Assembly: GCF_005280735.1 (NCBI RefSeq)
Contig: NZ_CP040078.1
Location: 868,001-932,000, forward strand
Direction of reading: 5' to 3'
Length of the DNA: 64,000 bases
Source: Trinickia violacea
GTDB taxonomy: Bacteria; Pseudomonadota; Gammaproteobacteria; Burkholderiales; Burkholderiaceae
Shown here: piece after piece, positions 1-8,392 of the stretch
How positions within the stretch are numbered: position 1 is the first letter of the stretch
Layout: each line of letters starts with the position of its first letter
Notes under the pieces: generated by a model
Told to the model about the DNA's origin: nothing
What the model saw: only the letters and a program-made list of their open reading frames with translations
Database searches by the model: none
Program-made: the position numbers and the translations under genes

Positions 1-1
1 C

Positions 2-862
2 CGGGCTTTCATCGTGGTCGCGCGCGAGCGCAGCTTTACTCGCGCGGCGGCGCAGCTTGGCGTGTCGCAATCGGCGCTCAGCCACACGATTCGCGGACTG
101 GAAGAGAAACTAGGCATTCGCCTCCTCACGCGCACGACGCGCGGCGTCTCGCCGACCGAGGCGGGCGAGCGGCTGCTCTTGAGCGTGGGGCCGCACTATG
201 AGGGAATCGAGTCCGAGCTGACCGCGTTGAACGAGCTGCGGGAAAAGCCTGCCGGCACGATACGCATCACGGCGCACGATCATGCGATCGATACCGTGCT
301 CTGGCCGAAGCTCGCGAAGCTCATGGCCGAATACCCGGATATCACGGTCGAACTCAACGTCAACTACGCGCTGACCGATATCGTCGCCGAGCGCTACGAC
401 GCCGGGGTGCGCAACGGCGATCAGGTGGCCAAGGACATGATCGCCGTGCGCATCGGTCCTGACGTTCGCATGACGGTGGTCGGCGCTCCGGCGTACTGCT
501 CGAACAAATCGCTGCCGAAAACGCCTCGAGACTTGGCTGCGCACGTCTGCATCAATCTTCGGCTGCCTACCTATGGCGGGCTCTACGCTTGGGAGCTCAC
601 CAAGGACGGCCAAAATCTGCAAGTCCAAGTACGCGGCCAATTCATCGTCAATACCACACCGCAGATACTCACCGCTGCGCTTGCGGGTTTTGGCCTCGCG
701 TTCTTGCCGGAGGACGTGGTGGCGACGCATATCGAGGCGGGCCGCCTCGTGCGCATGCTCGACGATTGGTGTCCGTCGTTTCCCGGCTATCACCTGTATT
801 ACCCGAGCCGCCGGCAGGTGTCGCCGGCGTTTGCACTGCTGGTGAATGCGTTGCGCTATTGA
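2..862 (+). CDS. LysR-family transcriptional regulator, 5' end outside the window
   Basis: The reading frame is open from base 2, so the true start lies upstream. A GTG at 14 is the first start-type codon but falls inside the helix-turn-helix (in-frame residues RAFIVVARERSFTRAAAQLG precede SQSALSHTIRGLEEKLG), so roughly 10-15 residues are missing. The winged helix is followed by a LysR substrate-binding domain that runs to the end; the total length fits the usual ~300 residues. It acts as a DNA-binding regulator that senses a small ligand. The divergent target that usually sits beside such genes would be upstream of the window, so the ligand cannot be inferred. It converges on the PAP2 gene across a GACGTCAA repeat. 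Confidence 0.9.
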   Translation, partial: RAFIVVARERSFTRAAAQLGVSQSALSHTIRGLEEKLGIRLLTRTTRGVSPTEAGERLLLSVGPHYEGIESELTALNELREKPAGTIRITAHDHAIDTVLWPKLAKLMAEYPDITVELNVNYALTDIVAERYDAGVRNGDQVAKDMIAVRIGPDVRMTVVGAPAYCSNKSLPKTPRDLAAHVCINLRLPTYGGLYAWELTKDGQNLQVQVRGQFIVNTTPQILTAALAGFGLAFLPEDVVATHIEAGRLVRMLDDWCPSFPGYHLYYPSRRQVSPAFALLVNALRY

Positions 863-907
863 CGTCCAAGTTTAGACGTCAACGATAGACGTCAACGAGG
901 ACGTCAA
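861..907. repeat. Four degenerate tandem GACGTCAA repeats between convergent genes
   Basis: GACGTC occurs at 861, 875, 888 and 900, each followed by CAA or AA, with 14, 13 and 12 nt spacing. The first copy shares bases with the LysR stop codon and the last overlaps the stop codon of the PAP2 gene on the other strand. GACGTC is itself self-complementary. No strong terminator hairpin is seen; the function is unknown. Confidence 0.7.
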
Positions 908-1617
908 TGCAACAAGCCGTGCGCCAGCACGCGCAGCTCGTCGAACTGCGTCGTCAGCTCAAAACAGAGTATGAACGCCCCGCCGTAAAACACGCCGGGA
1001 TAGCGCTGGGCCAGTGAGAGCATCGGTGCGGCGACGCGCGTGCGTATCGCGTTCACGTTCATCAAAGAGGCGATGCCGATACCGAGTACCGCGCCGGCGA
1101 GCACGTCGGTCGGGTAGTGCAGTCCGAGCAGGATGCGTGGCACGCCGATCAGCACGATCGCGTGGAATAGCGCGTAAATGCCCACAGGCCGCGAGGCGAG
1201 AAAAATGCCCATGGCGACCGCGGACCAGAGCATGACGTGGTCGCTCGGAAACGCACTCCACGTTCGCAGCACGGGCTCGTCGATATTGGCTTCTGGAAAG
1301 TACGCGCGTAACGCCGGTTCATACATCGGCCGCAGGCGGAACGGCAGATAGTGCGCAAGCAGGCGGCCCGCCGCCAACGCGATAAACCCGCTCACGATCG
1401 CGATCACGACGATTTCGCACTGGCGTCGCCTCAAAGCCGCACCGTCTGGCCCGTCCGCACGTTCGGATCTGAACCAGATCCACCAGAGCAGCATCGTCAA
1501 GACCACGCCTTTGAACAAATACATGGCCACAATCGTTTCGATGGCGTGGTCGAAACGCGGAGAGTCCATGATCGCTGGACTCATGAGCTCGATGAGCCAT
1601 GTGTCGAAGTGAGTCAT
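904..1617 (-). CDS. PAP2-family membrane phosphatase
   Basis: A 237-residue integral membrane protein of the PAP2 (type 2 phosphatidic acid phosphatase) superfamily, which removes phosphate from lipid phosphates such as undecaprenyl pyrophosphate or phosphatidate. Visible signature pieces are RP at 96-97, PSDH at 124-127 (usual PSGH with Asp for Gly) and R161-x5-H167-x3-D171, the catalytic His/Asp block. Several hydrophobic helices lie around 35-50, 68-88, 130-160 and 170-195. The first motif has no clear Lys in the usual place, so substrate class is uncertain. A GAGGAGGA ribosome site lies upstream of the ATG. It appears to be a single-gene unit. Confidence 0.85.
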   Translation of the reverse strand: MTHFDTWLIELMSPAIMDSPRFDHAIETIVAMYLFKGVVLTMLLWWIWFRSERADGPDGAALRRRQCEIVVIAIVSGFIALAAGRLLAHYLPFRLRPMYEPALRAYFPEANIDEPVLRTWSAFPSDHVMLWSAVAMGIFLASRPVGIYALFHAIVLIGVPRILLGLHYPTDVLAGAVLGIGIASLMNVNAIRTRVAAPMLSLAQRYPGVFYGGAFILCFELTTQFDELRVLAHGLLH

Positions 1618-1863
1618 TCGCTTAGATGTCCTCCTCGATAGGTAAGAACAATAAGTGGATATACGGTAACGATGCTTGGATATAGGGTATGTGCGTTAGC
1701 GCAAGCAGCGTGCCTGATCGATCCGAGCGTCAAGGCGGCAGACCGCATCGCTGTGCCGGCGCTGAAATCCATGACGCCAGCGCCTATAGCATTCATGGAT
1801 GCGGGTGCAAAGAAGTATCGTCTGCCGAATGCATTGCTTGCCGGCGCCGAGACGAGGGCTGTC

Positions 1864-2346
1864 ATGTCCAGACGAATCGTGGGTGCCATAGCGGCGTGCT
1901 TAGCGTGTGCGGGTCTCCTCGTGTCCGGTGGCGGCGGCAGCGTGACGCTCGATCCGATCGTCGCGATCATGAGCAAACCGCGCTACGTCGCAGCGAATTC
2001 GCAGTGGTCGATGGTGGTCATGGACGCCGCCTCGGGCAGCGTGCTCTATTCGGTCGACCCGGACGTGCTTTCCTACACGGGGTCGGTGCGCAAGCTGTTT
2101 TCGGTGGGCACGGCGCTCGACGAGATCGGCCCGAGTCACCAGTTTGAAACGCCCGTCTACCGGAACGGCACGGTGAGCGCGGGCGGCACGTTGCCGATGG
2201 CCGGCTATATCGACGCCAAGAGCGGGCGGCGCCTCACGTTCGCGCTATTCGTCAATCACGCGGGACCACTCACGGCGTTCACGGATACACTCGATGTGTA
2301 CGACGACGAAGCGCAGATACTCGGCATCGTCTATGACAGCTTCTAA
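1864..2346 (+). pseudogene. Internally deleted PBP4/DacB-type D-Ala-D-Ala carboxypeptidase (peptidase S13) remnant
   Basis: The 160-residue product has a signal peptide (MSRRIVGAIAACLACAGLLV), then the S13 N-terminus with the nucleophile motif SVRK (S74-K77) in the context YTGSVRKLFSVG. At about residue 108-112 it jumps straight to the family's C-terminal strand, AGYIDAKSGRRLTFALFVN, and ends normally. Family members are around 450-550 residues, so some 300 residues, including the SxN and KTG motifs, are missing while the frame is kept. A working transpeptidase fold is not possible. The frame is open further upstream (to 1672), but the signal peptide decides for the ATG at 1864. Possible alternative: a retained small periplasmic protein. 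Confidence 0.75.
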
Positions 2347-2391
2347 AATACATCGCATCTCAACCGGCTGGGCTCGATGCCCGGGAGCGCC

Positions 2392-3036
2392 ATGCACATC
2401 GCCATCCTCACGTTCGACGGTTTCAACGAGCTCGACTCGCTCATCGCCCTTGGCGTCCTGAATCGCATCAAGAAGCCCGATTGGCGCGTGACGTTGTGTT
2501 GCCCGCAGCCGGAGGTCACGTCGATGAACGGCGTCACCGTTCGTGCTCAGTCGATGCTGGAGGAGGCGCGCACCGCCGATGCGGTGATCGTCGGCAGCGG
2601 CATCAAGACGCGGGAGGTCGTCGAAGATGCGGGACTGATGGCCCGTCTGGCGCTCGATCCGTCACGTCAATTGATCGCCGCGCAGTGCTCCGGCACGCTG
2701 ATCCTGGCCAAGCTCGGTTTGGTCGGCGGCATCCCGGCTTGCACGGACCTGACGACGAAGCCTTGGGTGCAGGCGGCGGGCGTGGAGGTGCTGAACCAGC
2801 CGTTCTATGCGCACGGCAATGTTGCGACGGCGGGTGGCTGCTTCGCTTCGCCTTATATCGCGGCATGGATCATCGCGCGGACGGAGGGCGTGGAGGCTGC
2901 CGCTGCCGCGCTGCACTATGTGGCACCCGTCGGCGAGAAAGAGGCGTATGTGGAGAACGCCATGAAGCGGATTTCACCGTACTTGCCGGAGCAAAACGCA
3001 CTGCGCGGCATGCCGCTTCACGCGCCTGCGGCGTAG
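2392..3036 (+). CDS. DJ-1/PfpI-family protein
   Basis: A 214-residue single-domain DJ-1/PfpI (class I glutamine-amidotransferase-like) protein. The N-terminal strand MHIAILTFDGFNELD and the nucleophile elbow AAQCSGTLILAKLGL with Cys99 are typical of the isonitrile-hydratase / intracellular-protease-like branch. No C-terminal HTH follows, so it is an enzyme-like or chaperone-like member rather than a GlxA regulator. The ATG at 2392 is preferred over the one at 2377 because GGGAGCG lies just before it and the conserved domain starts there. Substrate unknown. It starts 45 nt after the DacB remnant. Confidence 0.85.
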   Translation: MHIAILTFDGFNELDSLIALGVLNRIKKPDWRVTLCCPQPEVTSMNGVTVRAQSMLEEARTADAVIVGSGIKTREVVEDAGLMARLALDPSRQLIAAQCSGTLILAKLGLVGGIPACTDLTTKPWVQAAGVEVLNQPFYAHGNVATAGGCFASPYIAAWIIARTEGVEAAAAALHYVAPVGEKEAYVENAMKRISPYLPEQNALRGMPLHAPAA

Positions 3037-3100
3037 CGCGCCGCTAATAACGCGCGTCGGCCGGATTGCCGCCGTTGGGCCAGTCTTGCGCTTTCGCCGC

Positions 3101-3484
3101 TCAAGCGACGCAAATTCCCGGCACCGCGACCTTCTGGAACAGGTGCGGCGAAGCGACCGCCGATGACGGATACGCGGTGATCTTCGCCTGGAATTCCGGA
3201 TGGGTGAACGCCGCCCGAAAGTGGGCGTTGGACTCCCAAACCGCGTAGTTCAAATACGTCGGACTTTCTCCAACCGCGCGGTGAAGCTGCGTCGAAATGA
3301 AACCGGGCTGCCGCTTCATGAACGCGGCATCGTCCTGCCAGACTTGGAGAAACGTCTGCTCGTCGGCCTGATCCAGTGTGAAGACGTTGACAAGGACGAC
3401 CGGGGCGGCGTCTGCGGCAAGCTGACGCTGAATCGGGAAGGCAGGGTCAAGGGGACGCATGTGTGGCATGATGGGCTCCGTCAA
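3101..3484 (-). CDS. Antibiotic biosynthesis monooxygenase (ABM) domain protein
   Basis: A 127-residue cytosolic protein with a dimeric alpha-beta barrel ABM domain from about residue 30 to 110 (VVLVNVFTLD, then PGFISTQLHRAV, then YAVWES). Family members are cofactor-free quinol or aromatic monooxygenases, or heme/aldehyde-handling enzymes; the substrate cannot be told. It is divergent from the MarR gene. A consensus sigma-70 promoter (TTGACA-N17-TATACA) on its strand is covered by two palindromes, so it is very likely repressed by the neighbouring MarR protein. The start is the ATG 13 nt downstream of the proximal palindrome; MRPLDP further in is an alternative. Confidence 0.8.
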   Translation of the reverse strand: MTEPIMPHMRPLDPAFPIQRQLAADAAPVVLVNVFTLDQADEQTFLQVWQDDAAFMKRQPGFISTQLHRAVGESPTYLNYAVWESNAHFRAAFTHPEFQAKITAYPSSAVASPHLFQKVAVPGICVA

Positions 3485-3496
3485 TTTGGTTGCATG

Positions 3497-3511
3497 ATGT
3501 CAATTCGACAT
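3497..3511. promoter_or_regulatory. Palindromic operator, likely MarR site 1
   Basis: ATGTC-AATTC-GACAT is a perfect inverted repeat lying at the predicted transcription start of the leftward monooxygenase gene, between it and the divergent MarR gene. It shares the half-site ATGTC with the second palindrome 18 nt away. Confidence 0.75.
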
Positions 3512-3517
3512 AGATGA

Positions 3518-3546
3518 TGTATACTGCGTTGACATCTCAATGTCAA
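3518..3546 (-). promoter_or_regulatory. Sigma-70 promoter for the ABM monooxygenase gene
   Basis: Read on the minus strand: TTGACA (3546-3541), 17-nt spacer, TATACA (3523-3518). This is near consensus. Its -35 box lies inside the 18-bp palindrome at 3529-3546. Confidence 0.75.
3529..3546. promoter_or_regulatory. 18-bp palindromic operator, likely MarR site 2
   Basis: TTGACAT-CTCA-ATGTCAA is a perfect inverted repeat with 7-bp arms. It supplies a TTGACA on both strands, so it could cover the -35 box of both divergent promoters; on the plus strand TTTTAT at 3552-3557 would be the -10 box at 17 nt. Binding by the MarR protein encoded at 3566 would repress both directions. Confidence 0.75.
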
Positions 3547-3565
3547 TTTAGTTTTATGGTGACAG

Positions 3566-4042
3566 ATGCGCAAAACGAAGCGAACACCCGCTGGTGAGAC
3601 CCTCACGAGTTTCATGCTCGATTTTTTCAGGCTCAACAGTCGGATTCTGGCCGCCGGCGACCGGCTGGTGGCCGAACTCGGGCTCACTAGCGCGCGCTGG
3701 CAGATTCTTGGCGCCATCACGGGAGCGGAGCAGCCGCAGCCTGTCTCATGGATCGCGCGAGACTTGAGCGCCAATCGCCAAAACGTGCAGCGTATCGTCA
3801 ACGACCTGGAAGCGGACGGGCTGGTGAGATTCGAGGCCAACCCCCACCATCGCCGCGCGCAACTTGTCGTGATGACGGACAAGGGCAAGCAGACCTTCGA
3901 GGCGGCAATGGGCCTTCAGGCTGCGTGGGTCAATAGCCTCTCGGACGGGTTATCGGTCAAGGAGATCGAGGCGACGCACGACGTCGTGATGAGGCTGCGA
4001 AAGAATCTGGACGACATGAGTGAACCCGACAGCCAGGAGTGA
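3566..4042 (+). CDS. MarR-family transcriptional regulator
   Basis: A 158-residue winged-helix regulator. The DNA-binding region runs about residues 45-105: WQILGAI, then the recognition segment SWIARDLSANRQNVQRIVNDLEADGLV, then the wing NPHHRRAQLVVMTDKGK. MarR proteins are dimeric repressors released by phenolic or oxidising ligands. It is divergent from the ABM monooxygenase and is followed 7 nt later by an isochorismatase-like hydrolase, so it probably controls both. The start at 3566 lies close to the inferred promoter; an internal ATG at 3614 (MLDFFRLNSR) is a possible alternative. Confidence 0.88.
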   Translation: MRKTKRTPAGETLTSFMLDFFRLNSRILAAGDRLVAELGLTSARWQILGAITGAEQPQPVSWIARDLSANRQNVQRIVNDLEADGLVRFEANPHHRRAQLVVMTDKGKQTFEAAMGLQAAWVNSLSDGLSVKEIEATHDVVMRLRKNLDDMSEPDSQE

Positions 4043-4049
4043 TTGACAA

Positions 4050-4610
4050 ATGAACTCGCTACCACGCGACGCTGTTTTGATCGTCATCGACGTGCAACAG
4101 GCATTCAACGATCCAAGCTGGGGCCAGCGCAACAATCCCTCGGCCGAAACCAACATCGCGGCGCTCCTTGCAGGCTGGAGAAAAACACAGCGGCCGATCA
4201 TTCACATTCAACATCGTTCTGCGCGGCTGGAGAGCTTGTTTCATCCCGATCGCCCGGGCTTCAAGGTCAAGCCCGAAGCCGAACCGTTGTCCGAGGAGCC
4301 GGTTATTTACAAGGACGTGAATAGTGCGTTCATCGGCACCGATCTTGAACAGCGCTTGCGTACGATGGGTGCCAAGACGTTGGTGATCGTCGGCATTACG
4401 ACCGATCACTGCGTATCGACCACGACGCGCATGGCCGGCAATTTCGGCTTCGAAACTTATCTCGTGTCGGATGCCACGGCAACGTTTGAGCGCCGTGGGC
4501 CAGACGGCAACGTTTTCAGCGCGGAGCTGATGCATGAGACAGCGCTAGCGAGCTTGCATCGGGAATTCGCAACGGTGATCGATACGGCGAGCGTCCTGGC
4601 CGGGTTGTAG
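4050..4610 (+). CDS. Isochorismatase-family cysteine hydrolase
   Basis: A 186-residue cytosolic hydrolase with the isochorismatase-like fold. The catalytic triad is visible as D14 (VIDVQQAF), K88 (IYKDVNSAF) and C121 (GITTDHCVSTTTR). The family includes isochorismatases, nicotinamidases and N-carbamoyl hydrolases; the compact size and the HCVSTTTR box place it with the small general cysteine hydrolases. It follows marR by 7 nt and is presumably co-transcribed. Together with the ABM monooxygenase it suggests detoxification of a small aromatic or amide, but the substrate is unknown. Confidence 0.87.
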   Translation: MNSLPRDAVLIVIDVQQAFNDPSWGQRNNPSAETNIAALLAGWRKTQRPIIHIQHRSARLESLFHPDRPGFKVKPEAEPLSEEPVIYKDVNSAFIGTDLEQRLRTMGAKTLVIVGITTDHCVSTTTRMAGNFGFETYLVSDATATFERRGPDGNVFSAELMHETALASLHREFATVIDTASVLAGL

Positions 4611-4678
4611 GAGACTGAGCGCCGGTCATTGGCGCAATCGCGTCGATCGATTTCCTGCCGCCGCTCGTCGCCAGGTAT

Positions 4679-5557
4679 TCAAGTGCCGCGATGCCCCCTT
4701 TCCCGCGCGAGCAGTTCCTGTTTCAGCGCAAGCGCCTCGCTGTTGTCGCGCTCGATCGAAAGCGCCCAATAAACGCCCGAGCGCGCTTTGCGCAGATCGT
4801 TTTTGTCGAGGCCGTCATGCGCTCGTGCCAGTGCGAGCGACAGCAGCTTGCTGCGTCGATCGCCATGGGGCGCTTCGCTCGGCGGCGCGGAGCTGGGCGG
4901 CAGCGCGGCCACGGCCGTTGACGGCGGCGTCTTGGCGGGAGCGGCCGGCGTCGGCGGCAACGCCGGATGGGGGGCGGTTTGTGTGCTTAGCGGCGGCATC
5001 GAATTGCGGTCCATCGTGGGCCCCTGCGTCGCCGCTACCGGGGCGCGATCGTGGCTCGCGCCTTCGGGAATGACGCTGCCCTGTACCACCGTTTGCATTG
5101 TTTGCATGTCATGCCGCTCGAGCGCGGCAGTGCTCTCATACCGCTGCAAAGCCGCTGATGCGCCGAGGAGAACGAGAAATGCGAACGATGCGATCGCTGT
5201 GTTCGGCCTCACATTCCAGAATCGGAAAGCGCTATGCAATGGCGAGCGCACGTTCCCATCGAGATAGCGGTCGGGCGACTCGAACAAGAGCGTCGGCCGC
5301 GGGAGCCCTTGCAGTTCGCCGAACGAAATCGCAGCACTTCCACCTGCTGCGCTTGCGGGGGCGAATGCCGTTGCCATCTCGGGCCGCTTTGTACGCGTGC
5401 GTTCGCTGAGAGCATGGCGAACATTCACGCCGCAGTGCGGGCAATAGGCGACCGGCTCAAGCAATCTGCCGCCGCAACGGGCGCACGCCGTCGGAAAAGC
5501 GCGGTCATGAGCGAGCGGATCGCTCGTCGTAAAAAGTTCCGTTCTGGTCTCAAGCAT
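4679..5557 (-). CDS. Zinc-ribbon membrane protein, Pro/Ala-rich, function unknown
   Basis: A 292-residue protein from the ATG at 5557 (MLETRTELF); an upstream ATG at 5611 would add 18 residues. It opens with a four-cysteine zinc ribbon (C25, C28, C39, C42: CARCGG then CPHCG). A single hydrophobic helix follows near residue 125-145 (IASFAFLVLLGASAAL), then a long Pro/Ala/Ser-rich linker and a charged helical end containing RSGVYWALSIERDNSEALALKQ, which looks like a TPR-type helix pair. The layout suggests a cytosolic ribbon tethered to a periplasmic or second-side domain. I do not recognise a named family. It is monocistronic. Confidence 0.7.
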   Translation of the reverse strand: MLETRTELFTTSDPLAHDRAFPTACARCGGRLLEPVAYCPHCGVNVRHALSERTRTKRPEMATAFAPASAAGGSAAISFGELQGLPRPTLLFESPDRYLDGNVRSPLHSAFRFWNVRPNTAIASFAFLVLLGASAALQRYESTAALERHDMQTMQTVVQGSVIPEGASHDRAPVAATQGPTMDRNSMPPLSTQTAPHPALPPTPAAPAKTPPSTAVAALPPSSAPPSEAPHGDRRSKLLSLALARAHDGLDKNDLRKARSGVYWALSIERDNSEALALKQELLARERGHRGT

Positions 5558-5611
5558 GAAGAGGGGAATAATGCGTTGGGGTCGGATGGCGCGCTCGCCG
5601 AGCGAGCGCAA

Positions 5612-5927
5612 ACCAGGGATCGATCCGTTAAAGAGGGTCTGCTTTCGTCGTGATGGCGATACGAATTAGACGAACGACCCCGGCCAATATCGAACAGCGG
5701 CGACACAGCGTCAACCCACGAAAACCGTGTCTATCGGGACTCATCCGCCAAACATCAGAGGCTGTCCGCCATAGGGCCCAGCGAGCACTCGCGGCGCCTT
5801 TTGATCAGATCAGCAGGAGTTGTGCCAGGTCGCTAATCGAGTTCAACGCGAGTTCAGCGGCCGCCTCGCTCAAGCGCTAAAATCCGCCGCTTGGGCATCA
5901 ATTGAGCATCAACGGCGAGCGTGCGTT
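5612..5927. other. Intergenic region before polB, no gene seen
   Basis: Lies between the divergent zinc-ribbon gene and polB. Nothing in it resembles a conserved protein. The polB promoter should lie here but I cannot point to convincing boxes. Confidence 0.5.
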
Positions 5928-8300
5928 TTGACGGAGTTCGAGCAGGGTTTCATCCTCACCCGCCACTGGCGGGATACCCCGGACGGCATCGAGATCGAGT
6001 TCTGGCTGGCGACCGGACGCGGTCCGCGCCGGGTGCGGTTGCGCCCGCAGGATGCCGTCGCGTTCATTCCAGCCGAACAGCGTGACGAGGCCGAGCGCGT
6101 GCTGGCGGGCGAAAGCGGCACCGAGCTGCGTCCGCTCGCGCTGCACGACTTCCGTCAGCGGCCGGTCGTCGGTCTCTATTGCCGGCGGTATCGTCATTTG
6201 GGCGCGTTGCAGAAGCGTTTGACTCGGGAGGGCGTCGACGTCTACGAATCCGACGTGCAGCCGCCGGACCGCTACACGATGGAGCGGTTCATCACGGCGC
6301 CCGTGGTGTTTCGCGGTGTGCCGGCCGCCGATGGCGTCATCTCCGACGCCGAGCTGAAGTCCGCGGACGACTATCGTCCCGCGTTGCGATGCGTGTCGCT
6401 CGACATCGAGACCAGCGCGCGCGGCGAACTTTATTCGATCGCGCTGGAAGGCTGCGGGCAGCGGCAGGTGTTCATGCTGGGGCCTGCCAATGGCGACGCT
6501 GGGGACCTCGACTTCGATTTCGAGTACTGCGATAGCCGGCCCGCGCTGCTCGAGCGGCTCAACGACTGGTTCGAGCAACACGACCCGGACGTGATCATCG
6601 GCTGGAACCTCGTCCAGTTCGACTTGCGCGTGCTGCACGCGCATGCCGAGCAGTATCGCGTTCCATTGCGGCTCGGACGCGGCGGCAGCGTGCTCGACTG
6701 GCGCGCGCACGGCCAGCAGCCCGATCGCTTCTTCGCGGGCGCCGCGGGGCGCCTCGTGATCGACGGCATCGACGCGTTGAAGTCCGCTACCTGGACCTTT
6801 CCGTCGTTCAGCCTCGAATACGTCGCGCAGTCGCTGCTGGGCGAAGGCAAGGCGATCGACGATCCGTATGGGCGCATGGAGGAAATCCAGCGCCGTTTCG
6901 ATCACGACAAGCCCGCGCTCGCGCACTACAACCTGAAGGATTGCGAGCTCGTCACGCGCATCTTCGAAAAGACGGATCTGCTCTCGTTCATGCTCGAACG
7001 CGCGACCGTCACCGGCCTCGCGGCCGACCGCACGGGCGGATCGGTCGCGGCCTTCACGCATCTCTACCTGCCGAGAATGCATCGGCTCGGCTACGTCGCG
7101 CCGAACCTCGGCGACGTGACGGGGCAAACGAGCCCCGGCGGCTTCGTCATGGATTCGCGTCCGGGCCTCTACGATTCGGTGCTCGTGTTCGACTACAAGA
7201 GCCTGTACCCGTCGATCATCCGCTCGTTCCTGATCGATCCGGTCGGGCTGATCGAGGGCCTGGCTCACCCCGGCGACGATGAATCCGTGCCCGGCTTTCT
7301 CGGCGCGCGTTTCTCGCGTACGCGCCATTGCCTGCCGGACATCGTGCGGCGCGTCTGGGACGGCCGCGACATCGCGAAACGCGAGCGCAACCAGCCGCTG
7401 TCGCAGGCCCTGAAAATCATCATGAATGCGTTCTACGGCGTGCTGGGTTCGACCGGCTGCCGGTTCTTCGATCCGCGACTCGCGTCGTCGATCACGATGC
7501 GCGGCCACGAAATCATGCACAGAACGCGCGAGCTCATCGAATCGCACGGCTACGAGGTGATCTACGGCGACACGGATTCGACCTTCGTCTGGCTGAAGGA
7601 GCCGCATACCGATGACGAAGCCGCGCGCAAGGGACGCGCGATCGTCGAGCACGTGAATCGCTGGTGGAAGACGCACTTGCACGAGCGCTTCGGTTTGGAG
7701 AGCGCACTGGAGCTGCAGTACGAGCGGCACTACCGGCGTTTCCTGATGCCGACCATTCGCGGTGCGGAGGAGGGCAGCAAGAAGCGCTATGCGGGCCTCG
7801 CGGTCACGCCGGAAGGTAGCGAAGAGGTCGTGTTCAAGGGCCTCGAGACGGTCCGCACCGATTGGACGCCGCTCGCCCAGCAGTTTCAGCGGGAGCTGTA
7901 CCGGCTCGTCTTCATGCGGGAACCGTATCAGGACTTTATCCGCGACTACGTCCGCCGCACGCTGGCCGGCAAGCTCGACGCGCTGCTCGTCTATCGCAAG
8001 CGCGTGCGCCGTCCGCTCGCCGAATACGCGCGCAACGTGCCGCCGCATGTGCGCGCGGCGCGCATCGCCGATGCGTTCAACGAAGCGCACGGCCGCCCGC
8101 TGCAATATCAGCGCGGCGGGTGGATCAGCTACATGATGACGACGGCCGGCCCGGAGCCGCTCGAAAGCAGGCGCTCGCCGATCGACTACGCGTTCTATGT
8201 GAGCCGCCAGCTCCAGCCCGTCGCCGACGCGATCCTGCCGTTTCTGCGCGACGACTTCGAGACCGTGATTTCCGGGCAAGAGCGGCTGTTCGAGGGTTAG
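5928..8300 (+). CDS. polB: DNA polymerase II (family B)
   Basis: A 790-residue family B polymerase, the SOS-type DNA polymerase II with 3'-5' proofreading used in replication restart and lesion bypass. Exonuclease motifs are D159-x-E161 (SLDIETS), IIGWNLVQFDLRVL and YNLKDCELV. Polymerase motif A is DYKSLYPSII (422-431), motif B is KIIMNAFYGVLGSTG, and motif C is YGDTDS (546-551). All catalytic residues are present. I place the start at the TTG at 5928 (LTEFEQGFILTRHWRD) because conserved sequence begins there and GGCGAG precedes it; the frame extends to an ATG at 5820 whose extra residues look non-coding. No LexA box was recognised upstream. Confidence 0.93.
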   Translation: MTEFEQGFILTRHWRDTPDGIEIEFWLATGRGPRRVRLRPQDAVAFIPAEQRDEAERVLAGESGTELRPLALHDFRQRPVVGLYCRRYRHLGALQKRLTREGVDVYESDVQPPDRYTMERFITAPVVFRGVPAADGVISDAELKSADDYRPALRCVSLDIETSARGELYSIALEGCGQRQVFMLGPANGDAGDLDFDFEYCDSRPALLERLNDWFEQHDPDVIIGWNLVQFDLRVLHAHAEQYRVPLRLGRGGSVLDWRAHGQQPDRFFAGAAGRLVIDGIDALKSATWTFPSFSLEYVAQSLLGEGKAIDDPYGRMEEIQRRFDHDKPALAHYNLKDCELVTRIFEKTDLLSFMLERATVTGLAADRTGGSVAAFTHLYLPRMHRLGYVAPNLGDVTGQTSPGGFVMDSRPGLYDSVLVFDYKSLYPSIIRSFLIDPVGLIEGLAHPGDDESVPGFLGARFSRTRHCLPDIVRRVWDGRDIAKRERNQPLSQALKIIMNAFYGVLGSTGCRFFDPRLASSITMRGHEIMHRTRELIESHGYEVIYGDTDSTFVWLKEPHTDDEAARKGRAIVEHVNRWWKTHLHERFGLESALELQYERHYRRFLMPTIRGAEEGSKKRYAGLAVTPEGSEEVVFKGLETVRTDWTPLAQQFQRELYRLVFMREPYQDFIRDYVRRTLAGKLDALLVYRKRVRRPLAEYARNVPPHVRAARIADAFNEAHGRPLQYQRGGWISYMMTTAGPEPLESRRSPIDYAFYVSRQLQPVADAILPFLRDDFETVISGQERLFEG

Positions 8301-8392
8301 CGATTCGATCGCGGGATTATCGGATAGATCGAGGTGGGCAACAATTGCCGGGGGATTGGGTTGAGATTGGTGCGATCGAGTAGCGTTTCCGC

